Assembly: GCA_020439725.1 (NCBI GenBank)
Contig: JAGQSE010000365.1
Location: 2,182 to 7,604 of the forward strand
Reading direction: 5' to 3'
Source of the DNA: Acidobacteriota bacterium
Lineage (GTDB): Bacteria; Acidobacteriota; Thermoanaerobaculia; Multivoradales; JAHZIX01
Length of the DNA stretch: 5,423 bases
Positions 1 to 5,423 of the stretch are shown piece by piece (within the stretch, counting starts at the first letter, position 1; each line of letters begins with the position of its first letter). The notes under the pieces were generated by a model, which saw only the letters and a list, made by a program, of their open reading frames with translations, was not told the DNA's origin and made no database searches. The position numbers and the translations under genes are program-made.

Positions 1-2531
1 GGACGACCGTGGTAGCCCCGGGCCACCCCGACGCCGCCCACCAGCAGCTCGCCGGTGACCAGCGGTGCCACCGGCTCGAGCCGGTCGTCGACGACGTAGA
101 CCCGGTTGTTGGCGACGGGACGGCCGATGGGTAGATCGAGGGCCAGCGGGAGGTCGAGCCCGGGAGCCGCCGCACCCGAGACCTCGAGCCGGAAGATGGT
201 GTTGGTCACCGTCGTCTCGGTCAGACCGAAGACGTAGATCAGCGGCACCCCCATCCGCACCCACGCTGCCAACCGCTCGGGGTTGGGCTTTTCGGAGCCG
301 AGCAGCAGCAGCCGCACCGACGCCGGCGGTTTCGAGCCGGTCGCCGCCAGCTCGCGCACCCACTCGTGCCAGTACGCCGCGGGCAGCTCGAGGAGCGTCA
401 CCTTCTGCCGCTCGAGGACCCGCTGGAGCTCGGCCACCGACAGCAGAAGATCACTGCCGTGGAGCACCACCGAGGCCCCGGCCAGCAGCGTCGGGAAGAC
501 CTCCTCGACCAGCACGTCGAAGGACGGCGAGGCGAATTGCAGCACCCGGTCGTGCTCGTCGAGACCGAAGCAGCGCACCATCTCGAGGGCGTAGTTGACC
601 AGCGAGCGATGGTCCACCAGGACGCCTTTGGGCCGCCCCGTCGAACCCGAGGTGTAGATGACGTAGGCCAGGTTGTCGGGCCCGGCGAGGGAGGCGGTGA
701 GGGGCTCCAAGGCACTGTCGTCGCCCGTTTCGAGGGCGGCGAGATCGACCACCGCACCGTCGAAGCGCTCGAGGAGATCCGCGAGCGGGGTCCGCAGCCC
801 GCCCCGGGTCACCAGCACCCGGGCGCCCGAGTCCTCGAGCATGAAGGCGAGGCGATCCGCCGGGTAGACGGGGTCGAGGGGCAGGTAGGCGCCGCCGGCC
901 TCGAGGATGCCGAGCATCCCGACCACCAGCCCCGGCGACCGGTCGAGGGCGAGCCCCACCACCGTCTCGGGACCGACCCCCAGCCGCCGCAGCTCGTGGG
1001 CCAGCCGCCGCGAACGGCGCGCCAGCTCACCATGGCTCAGCACCTCGTCGCCACACACCACCGCCGGCGCCGCCGGGTCCTGGGCACCCCGCTGGGCCAC
1101 CAGGGCGTGGAGCGTGGTCTCCGCCGGGAAGCTCCGCTCGGTGGCGTTGCGCACCACCAAGAGCTCTTGACGCTCGGCGGCGGTCAAGGGCGATAGGTCG
1201 CCGAGACGCGCCTCGGGGGAGGCCGTCACCTGCTCCGCGAGCCGCTCGACGTGGGCCAGCAGGCGCTCGATCACCGGCTCCGAGAAACGCCGCCGGTCGT
1301 ACTGCGCCTCGAGCTGCAGCCGCTCGTCGGGCATCACCACCAGGATGATCGGGAAGCCGGGCTTCTCCGAGGTCTCGACCCGCCGCGCCTTGAGCCCTTC
1401 GCCGCCCTCGAGGGCCGCCGCCAGCGGCGCGTTCTGGAACGACACCACGCTCTCGAACAGCCGCTCCCCCGGCGCCACCCCGCTCCAGCGTTGGATCTTG
1501 GCCAGCGGGCTGTACTCGTACTGCCGCGCCTCGGCGTGGCGCGCCTGGAGCTCCTCGAGCCAGGGCACCAGCGACCGGTCGGGATCGACCACGGTCCTCA
1601 GCGGCAAGGTCGCCACGAAGAGACCGATCATCTCTTCCACCTGGGGCAGATCCACCGGACGACCCGAGCCGATGCTGCCGTAGACCACGTCGCGACGGCC
1701 ACTGTAGTGCGACAACAGCAGCGCCCACAATCCCTCGACGACGGTGTTGAGCGTCAGCCCGTGGCGCCGGGCGAGCGCCTGCACCGCCTCGGTGAGCTCG
1801 GGGGAGAAGCGCCGCTGCGCCAGACCGTAGGGGTCCTCGCCGGCGGGCAGCTCGCGCTTGCGGTCGACCCCCAGCGGCGTGGCGGCGGCGAAATCGCCCA
1901 GCCGTTCGCGCCAGAAGGCCTCCGCCTGCGCCGCGTCCTGTTTCTGGAGCCAGGCGATGTACTGGCGGAAGGGCCGCCGCCGCGGCAACCGCGCCGCCGC
2001 TGCGGCGCCGCCATCGAGCCGTCCACCATTGGTGTGCGCGTAATACAGCGTGAAGACTTCCTGCAGAACGAGCGGGAACGACCAGCCGTCGACCACCAGG
2101 TGGTGGACGGTCCACAGGAAGGAATGGAGGTTCTCGGCGCGGCGCACCAGCGCCACGCGCATCAGCGGCGCCCGCTGGAGCTCGATGCCGCGCCGCCGGT
2201 CGTCCTCGACGAAGCGCCGCCAGCGCTCCTCCTGCTCCGCCGCCGGCACCTCGCGCCAGTCCTCGTAGACCAGCGGCACCTTGGCGCTCTTACCCACCAG
2301 CTGCACCGGGCGGGCGATCTTTTCCCAGGCGAAGGCCGTACGCAGCACCGGGTGCCGGTCGACCACCTGCTGCCAGGCGCGCTCGAAGGCACCGGGATCG
2401 AGCGAGCCTTCGAGCTCGCAGCCGATCTGGAAGATGTAGACGTCGGATCCCGGAGAATAGATCTCCTCGAAGAGCATCCCCTCCTGCAGGGGGGACAGGG
2501 GATACACGTCTTCGACGTTCTTGCTGCTCAT
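1..2531 (-). CDS. NRPS, partial (3' end outside window): C-A module, first domains of a downstream synthetase
   Basis: This synthetase accepts the upstream peptidyl chain, condenses it with the next amino acid, and activates that amino acid. The frame is open from the ATG at 2531 to the left edge (843 codons plus 2 nt). The C domain shows C1 YPLSPLQEGMLF (10-21), C2 RHPVLRTAF (59-67), C3 HHLVVDGWS (143-151), C5 GSGRPVDL...GLFVATLPLR (287-312) and C7 LFESVVSFQN (358-367). The A domain shows A1 LSHGELA (498-504), A2 LEAGGAYLPLDP (543-554), a canonical A3 YTSGSTGRPKGV (626-637), A4 FDVLVEE (671-677), A5 FGLTETT (768-774) and A6 GELLVGGVGVARGY (827-840). A7-A10 and any carrier domain lie beyond the window. 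Following an E domain, the C domain is expected to be DCL type. The ATG at 2531 has a good Shine-Dalgarno and leaves only nine residues before C1. In-frame ATG 2546 and GTG 2540 are weaker alternatives. The pocket code reads about D-V-E-E-L-G-V-V-T, suggesting a basic substrate at low confidence. Confidence 0.96.
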   Translation of the reverse strand, partial: MSSKNVEDVYPLSPLQEGMLFEEIYSPGSDVYIFQIGCELEGSLDPGAFERAWQQVVDRHPVLRTAFAWEKIARPVQLVGKSAKVPLVYEDWREVPAAEQEERWRRFVEDDRRRGIELQRAPLMRVALVRRAENLHSFLWTVHHLVVDGWSFPLVLQEVFTLYYAHTNGGRLDGGAAAAARLPRRRPFRQYIAWLQKQDAAQAEAFWRERLGDFAAATPLGVDRKRELPAGEDPYGLAQRRFSPELTEAVQALARRHGLTLNTVVEGLWALLLSHYSGRRDVVYGSIGSGRPVDLPQVEEMIGLFVATLPLRTVVDPDRSLVPWLEELQARHAEARQYEYSPLAKIQRWSGVAPGERLFESVVSFQNAPLAAALEGGEGLKARRVETSEKPGFPIILVVMPDERLQLEAQYDRRRFSEPVIERLLAHVERLAEQVTASPEARLGDLSPLTAAERQELLVVRNATERSFPAETTLHALVAQRGAQDPAAPAVVCGDEVLSHGELARRSRRLAHELRRLGVGPETVVGLALDRSPGLVVGMLGILEAGGAYLPLDPVYPADRLAFMLEDSGARVLVTRGGLRTPLADLLERFDGAVVDLAALETGDDSALEPLTASLAGPDNLAYVIYTSGSTGRPKGVLVDHRSLVNYALEMVRCFGLDEHDRVLQFASPSFDVLVEEVFPTLLAGASVVLHGSDLLLSVAELQRVLERQKVTLLELPAAYWHEWVRELAATGSKPPASVRLLLLGSEKPNPERLAAWVRMGVPLIYVFGLTETTVTNTIFRLEVSGAAAPGLDLPLALDLPIGRPVANNRVYVVDDRLEPVAPLVTGELLVGGVGVARGYHGR
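2502..2531 (-). other. Probable N-terminal acceptor docking (COM-like) segment of the downstream synthetase
   Basis: Only MSSKNVEDV precedes the C1 motif YPLSPLQEGMLF. This length and pattern (a polar SK/N/E/D segment running straight into YPL[ST]P[LM]QEGML) match the known acceptor COM segments at the N-termini of synthetases that receive a chain from an upstream E-domain protein, such as TycC. It is adjacent to, and so probably the partner of, the acidic tail ending at 2583. Confidence 0.6.
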
Positions 2532-2534
2532 GCG

Positions 2535-2544
2535 CTCCACCCTC
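2535..2544 (-). promoter_or_regulatory. Ribosome-binding region GAGGGTGGAG for the downstream synthetase
   Basis: Reading the minus strand, GAGG (2544-2541) ends 9 nt before the ATG at 2531, a good spacing. A second GGAG (2538-2535) is only 3 nt away and probably too close. This supports ATG 2531 as the start. The in-frame ATG at 2546 has only a weak GG-containing sequence before it, and the GTG at 2540 overlaps the site itself. The presence of a clear site in a 48-nt gap favours independent but co-transcribed translation of the second gene. Confidence 0.7.
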
Positions 2545-2554
2545 ATCCGTACAA

Positions 2555-2591
2555 GACGATCCCGACCGTGGACGGGTCTTTAGGGATCGCC
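2555..2591 (-). other. Imperfect mRNA hairpin holding the upstream gene's stop codon in its bulge
   Basis: On the minus strand, GGCGATCCC (2591-2583) can pair with GGGATCGTC (2563-2555) through 9 bp including one G-U. A four-base bulge TAAA (2582-2579) carries the stop codon. An inner stem GACC/GGTC (2578-2575 with 2567-2564) then closes a 7-nt loop. The 3' side is followed by TCTTGTACGG, not a T-run, so a classical intrinsic terminator is unlikely. It lies just upstream of the next gene's ribosome-binding site and could affect termination, coupling or mRNA stability. The pairing is read directly from sequence; any function is inference. Confidence 0.6.
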
Positions 2592-5423
2592 GAAACCGAC
2601 CTGGCCCAACGCGGCCATCAGGTCGTCGTCATCGAAGTCTTCGAGACCGAGATCATCGAGACCGAAGTCTCCCGCCGTCACCTTCCCCGCCTGCGGATCG
2701 AGGCAGTGCTCGATCAAACCTTCGAGGTGTTCGAGGAAAGTGCGAGCCCACCCCTCGACCGTGGCAGCAGCGAGCAAGCCAGAGCTGAAGCTCCAGTCCA
2801 CGGACAGCCGGTCACCGAGGATCTGGGCGTCGATCTGGAGCGGATGCTCGCGCCGCCGCGCCGGGTGCACCGCCGCGCCGACGGGCTCCGTCGCCGGCTC
2901 GAACAACGCCCCCTCGGGCAGGGCCTGGTCGAGCTGGCCGAGATAGTTGAAGCTCAGCGTCGCCGGGGCCGCGAGACCCTCTGCGGTCTCCGGCTCCGCC
3001 GCCCCATGACGCAGCAATCCGTAGCCCAGCCCCTTCGCCGGAACCGCCCGCAGCTGCTGCTTGACCGCCTGCAGCGTCTCCCCCGGATCGCCGCCGGCCG
3101 CCGTCAGGACCACCGGGTACATGGTGGTGAACCAACCCACGGTACGGCTGAGATCGACGTCGTCGAAGATCTCCTCGCGGCCGTGGCCCTCGAGATCGAC
3201 ACGCACCCCACCGCCGGCACCGGCACCCAAGGTCAGCGCCACCGCCGCCAGCAGGACCTCTTGGAGCTGCGTACGGTACGCCCTCGGTACCTCGTGGAGC
3301 AAGGCCCCGGTGGCCTCCTCGTCGAGACCGACGGTGAAGGTTTTCGTACCCGCCACGGAGTCGTCACCGCCGGGCTCGTCGAGGGCCAACGGCGCCGCCG
3401 GCCGCGCCGCCTCGTCGAGCCAGTAGCCCGCTTCGGCGGCGACCTCGGGGCCCCTGGCGAAGGCCTCGAGACGCTCTGCCCACGCGCGGAAGGAGGTCGT
3501 CTTGGCGGGTAGCTCGACCTCGGCGCCGGCGACGCTCTGGCGGTAGGCGGTCTCGAGGTCCTCGAGCAGGATGCGCCACGAAACGCCGTCGACCACCAGG
3601 TGATGCGGCACCAGGAGCAGCCGCTGACCGCCCTCGCCGAGCTCGAAGAGGGCGGCACGGAAGACCGGGCCCGCCACCAGGTCGAGCCCCGCCTGGATCC
3701 CGCCGGCGGCCTTCTCGAGAGCGGCAACCGGGTCGGCGGCGGCCGAGAGATCGATGCGCTCGAGGACGAAGGGCGCCGGCGGAGCGTGCTCGAGACGCGG
3801 GCCGGTGTCGTCCTCCACCAGCCGCAAACGGAGCCCGTCGTGGTGCTCGACGAGCTTGCCGAGGGCGGCTTCGAGGAGGTCCGGGTCGAGGGCTGCTCCA
3901 TGGGGCGCGAGGAGCAACGGCATGTTGAAGTGGTCGCGGGTCTCCGGGTCGTGGGCCAGGAAGGCGCGCTGGATCGGCGTCGGCGGCACCGGTCCCGCGA
4001 CCGGCCCCTGCTCCGCCGCCACCGCGGTCCCGAGCTCCGCCGCGGCGGCCAGCTCGGCCACCGTCGGGTGCTCGAAGACCTGGCGCGGCGACAGGCGCAG
4101 ACCGGCACGCTTGGCCCGCGACACCAGCTGGATCGACAGGATCGAGTCGCCGCCGAGCTCGAAGAAGTTGTCGCGGACACCCACCGCGTCGAGCCGCAGC
4201 ACCTGGGCGAAGACCTCCGCCAGCAACGCCTCGCGGCGGTCGCGAGGCGCCACCAGCTCGCCGGCCAGGTCGGTGCGGTCGAGCTCGGGCACCGGCAGCG
4301 CCCGGCGATCGACCTTGCCGTTAGCGGTCAGCGGCAGGGCGTCGAGCACCACCAGCGCCGCCGGCACCATGAACTTGGGGAGCCGTCCGGAGAGGTGCTC
4401 GCGCAGCTCGGGAACCGTCGGCGCCTCGGCCTCCGGCGCCGTCGCCACATAGCCCACCAGGCGGCGCTCGCCGGGGACGTCCTCGCGCACCAGGACCACC
4501 GCACCGGCCACCGCCGGATGCTCGACCAGCGCGCCCTCGATCTCGCCGAGCTCGATGCGGAAACCACGCAGCTTGACCTGGTTGTCGAAGCGGCCGACGA
4601 ACTCGAGGGCGCCCTCGCGGTTCCAGCGCACCAGGTCACCGGTGCGGTAGAGCCGCCCGCCGGGCGGGCCGAAGGGATCGGGAACGAACTTCTCGGCGGT
4701 CGCCGCCGGCCGGCGGAGATAGCCGCGGGCGAGACCATCGCCCCCCACCCACAGCTCGCCGGCGACGCCGACGGGGACCGGCCGCCAGGAGCGGTCGACG
4801 GCATGGACCGACGAATGGGCCACCGCCCGACCGATGGGCACCGTCGCCGCCCCGGCGGGGACCCGGCGCACCGGGTGCCAGGTGCTGTAGGTGGTGTTCT
4901 CGGTGGGTCCGTAGAAGTGGAAGAGCTCTCCCGGCGCACCTTTCTCGAGGATCTCGCGGATCCACACCGGCTCGACCGCCTCACCGCCGAACATCACGCG
5001 CTTCAGATGCCGGAAGGTGGCCGGCGCCTCCCGCGCCACCTGGTGGAGCAGCGCGGTGGTCAGAAAGAGGTTGTCGACCTCGTACTCGTCGAGGGCCACC
5101 GCCAGGTCCGGCGGCGACAGGGTCACCTCCCGCGGCAGCCCGACGAGGGTCGAGCCCGCGAGCAGACAGCCCCAGATCTCGTAGGTGGCGGCGTCGAAGG
5201 AGATGCTCGCCCCCTGCACCAGGCTCTCGCCGGGGCCGAGGTCGGCGTAGTTGGTGCGCAGCGCCAGCCGCTCGACCCCGCGGTGGGTCAGCCCCACGGG
5301 CTTGGGCTTGCCCGTCGAGCCGGGGGTGTAGTTGAGATAGGCCAGGTGGTCCGAGAACACCGCCACCGCCGGCGCCGCGGCCGGGTGGGCGGCGATGGCG
5401 GCAGCGTCGGCCGCGGCATCGAG
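2580..5423 (-). CDS. NRPS, partial (5' end outside window): A-T-E module with C-terminal docking tail
   Basis: This is a non-ribosomal peptide synthetase module that activates an amino acid as its adenylate, tethers it to a carrier domain and epimerises it. The frame is open from the right edge (first full codon at 5423) to the TAA at 2580-2582, giving 947 residues. Numbering from 5423, the A domain shows A3 (27-43, YTPGSTGKPKPV), A4 FDAATYE, A5 FYGPTENTT (170-178), A6 GELWVGG, A7 YRTGD, A8 LRGFRIELGE and A10 NGKVDR (Lys370). The T domain has LGGDSI with Ser427. The E domain carries HHLVVDG (607-613), EGHGR (745-749), RTVGWFTTMYPV, GLGYG and FNYLGQ. An acidic tail follows. The GTG at 5366 is not the start, because it lies inside the A domain and the frame continues upstream. 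A3 deviates from consensus. The read pocket code is roughly D-A-Y-F-M-G-F-T-Y-K, probably hydrophobic. The E domain and LGGDSI carrier agree with each other. Module assignment is very secure; the substrate is not. Confidence 0.97.
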   Translation of the reverse strand, partial: LDAAADAAAIAAHPAAAPAVAVFSDHLAYLNYTPGSTGKPKPVGLTHRGVERLALRTNYADLGPGESLVQGASISFDAATYEIWGCLLAGSTLVGLPREVTLSPPDLAVALDEYEVDNLFLTTALLHQVAREAPATFRHLKRVMFGGEAVEPVWIREILEKGAPGELFHFYGPTENTTYSTWHPVRRVPAGAATVPIGRAVAHSSVHAVDRSWRPVPVGVAGELWVGGDGLARGYLRRPAATAEKFVPDPFGPPGGRLYRTGDLVRWNREGALEFVGRFDNQVKLRGFRIELGEIEGALVEHPAVAGAVVLVREDVPGERRLVGYVATAPEAEAPTVPELREHLSGRLPKFMVPAALVVLDALPLTANGKVDRRALPVPELDRTDLAGELVAPRDRREALLAEVFAQVLRLDAVGVRDNFFELGGDSILSIQLVSRAKRAGLRLSPRQVFEHPTVAELAAAAELGTAVAAEQGPVAGPVPPTPIQRAFLAHDPETRDHFNMPLLLAPHGAALDPDLLEAALGKLVEHHDGLRLRLVEDDTGPRLEHAPPAPFVLERIDLSAAADPVAALEKAAGGIQAGLDLVAGPVFRAALFELGEGGQRLLLVPHHLVVDGVSWRILLEDLETAYRQSVAGAEVELPAKTTSFRAWAERLEAFARGPEVAAEAGYWLDEAARPAAPLALDEPGGDDSVAGTKTFTVGLDEEATGALLHEVPRAYRTQLQEVLLAAVALTLGAGAGGGVRVDLEGHGREEIFDDVDLSRTVGWFTTMYPVVLTAAGGDPGETLQAVKQQLRAVPAKGLGYGLLRHGAAEPETAEGLAAPATLSFNYLGQLDQALPEGALFEPATEPVGAAVHPARRREHPLQIDAQILGDRLSVDWSFSSGLLAAATVEGWARTFLEHLEGLIEHCLDPQAGKVTAGDFGLDDLGLEDFDDDDLMAALGQVGFGDP
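2583..2690 (-). other. Probable C-terminal donor docking (COM-like) tail of the upstream synthetase
   Basis: After the E domain the protein ends in about 36 residues, which contain DFGLDDLGLEDFDDDDLMAA and finish GQVGFGDP. The segment is very acidic with spaced Leu/Phe residues. Short acidic amphipathic tails after terminal E domains are the known donor half of communication-mediating (COM) pairs, as in the tyrocidine and surfactin systems. The next gene begins directly with a short N-terminus and a C domain, which is the matching acceptor arrangement. The assignment rests on position and composition; partner specificity has not been shown. Confidence 0.65.
2625..2669 (-). repeat. Three degenerate 15-nt tandem units coding DFGLD / DLGLE / DFDDD
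   Basis: Three consecutive five-codon units lie in the docking tail: 2669-2655 (DFGLD), 2654-2640 (DLGLE) and 2639-2625 (DFDDD). The first two match at most nucleotide positions around a shared GGTCTCGA core; the third keeps only the GACTTCGA start and then becomes an aspartate run. This looks like a local tandem duplication within the acidic tail that preserved frame and composition. Confidence 0.7.
2697..3998 (-). other. Epimerisation domain, catalytic residues intact
   Basis: This condensation-superfamily domain interconverts L- and D-aminoacyl thioesters on the preceding carrier. It shows PTPIQRAFL at the start, HHLVVDGVSWRIL (the His pair at 3600-3605), EGHGRE (the catalytic-type Glu at 3189-3191), RTVGWFTTMYPV, VPAKGLGYG and FNYLGQ. 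EGHGR, TVGWFT and FNYLGQ separate E domains from ordinary C domains. The second His of HHxxxD and the Glu of EGHGR, required in studied E domains such as those of TycA and GrsA, are both present, so the domain is probably active. Small deviations from consensus occur at its start: RAFL where RWFF is usual, and HFNMPLLL where HFNQ is usual. Confidence 0.95.
4032..4253 (-). other. Thiolation (peptidyl carrier) domain, LGGDSI type
   Basis: The carrier domain contains DNFFELGGDSILSIQLVSR. The serine that receives the 4'-phosphopantetheine arm is the codon at 4143-4145. The aspartate immediately before this serine (GGDS rather than GGHS) is the form established for carriers that hand their aminoacyl group to an epimerisation domain, and an E domain does follow directly. 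A phosphopantetheinyl transferase must act in trans; none is encoded here. Confidence 0.95.
4296..5423 (-). other. Adenylation domain of the upstream gene (A3 to A10; N-terminal part missing)
   Basis: Core motifs A3 through A10 follow in the normal order and spacing, ending with NGKVDRRAL, whose Lys (codon 4314-4316) is the conserved catalytic lysine that contacts the adenylate. A1 and A2 lie outside the window. The ATP-loop motif reads YTPGSTGKPKPV instead of the usual YTSGSTGKPKGV, while every later motif is orthodox. Pocket positions, read by hand against the GrsA Phe domain, are D235, A236, Y239, F278, M299, G301, F322, T330, Y331 and K517. The aromatic and aliphatic lining argues for a hydrophobic side chain. 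The exact residue cannot be named from this reading. Confidence 0.92.

Noticed and set aside
2085..2102. 18-nt exact repeat, also at 3585-3602 (gccgtcgaccaccaggtg)
   Set aside because: Both copies encode the conserved HLVVDG catalytic motif of the homologous C and E domains with the same codon preference. No repeat element or gene conversion is needed to explain it.
1027..2115. A 362-codon minus-strand frame overlapping the C domain
   Set aside because: It is a shifted-frame shadow of the C-A gene, Arg/Ala/Gly-rich and without motifs. The other minus frame gives all C-domain core motifs uninterrupted.
2555..2591. Intrinsic (rho-independent) terminator between the two genes
   Set aside because: The hairpin is real on paper, but no run of T follows its 3' arm on the minus strand, it has a large bulge, and the next gene starts only 24 nt further on.
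1251..3512. A 753-codon plus-strand open frame spanning the junction of the two synthetases
   Set aside because: It runs antisense across both well-supported NRPS genes. Its translation is rich in Arg, His, Gln and Leu with no recognisable domain, and such long antisense frames are expected in high-GC coding DNA where stops are rare.
5364..5366. GTG as a start codon for the upstream synthetase
   Set aside because: It lies between motifs A2 and A3 of an A domain. The same frame continues without a stop to the window edge, giving the expected Ala-rich pre-A3 segment, so the gene simply begins outside the window.
1..5423. Very frequent CTCGAG palindromes, considered as a possible regulatory or uptake-type signal
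   Set aside because: They follow from preferred Leu (CTC) and Glu (GAG) codons in Leu-Glu pairs of the NRPS frames and show no regular spacing or position.
1..5423. Thioesterase, MbtH-like protein, transporter, tRNA, CRISPR or mobile element
   Set aside because: I looked for these on both strands and saw no supporting motif or structure. The window is almost entirely filled by the two NRPS frames.

Overview
The window is a piece of a non-ribosomal peptide synthetase (NRPS) gene cluster. All recognisable coding sequence lies on the minus strand, so the biosynthetic order runs from right to left. The DNA is very GC-rich (about 70% by eye), with strong G/C preference at third codon positions and many Leu-Glu CTC-GAG codon pairs. 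This fits a high-GC bacterium with a large secondary metabolism (Actinomycetota, Myxococcota, Acidobacteriota or similar). Nothing in the window fixes the phylum.

Right part (5423 down to 2580): the 3' portion of an NRPS gene whose 5' end lies outside the window. It encodes an adenylation (A) domain from just before core motif A3, a thiolation (T/PCP) domain with the LGGDSI form of the phosphopantetheine site, a complete epimerisation (E) domain, and a short acidic, partly repetitive C-terminal tail that looks like a COM-type donor docking segment. The module therefore loads an amino acid, probably hydrophobic, and converts it to the D form.

Junction (2579 to 2532): a 48-nt gap. The first gene's TAA stop sits in the bulge of a strong imperfect hairpin, and a GAGGGTGGAG ribosome-binding region precedes the next ATG. 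The two genes are in the same reading frame, separated only by that one stop codon and 16 further sense codons.

Left part (2531 down to 1): the 5' portion of a second NRPS gene that runs off the left edge. It starts with a very short COM-acceptor-like N-terminus. A complete condensation (C) domain follows, whose position after an E domain implies the DCL type, and then an A domain from A1 through A6. The two acidic residues read in its binding pocket suggest, but do not prove, a basic amino-acid substrate.

Taken together, the sequence supports an A-T-E // C-A assembly-line handover. A D-configured residue is passed in trans between two co-transcribed synthetases through a docking pair. No thioesterase, transporter, MbtH-like protein, tailoring enzyme or promoter is visible. 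The points most worth a second look are the stop codon embedded in a hairpin, the same-frame split, the degenerate A3 loop of the first A domain, the pentapeptide repeat in the docking tail, and the unusual A5 region of the second A domain.
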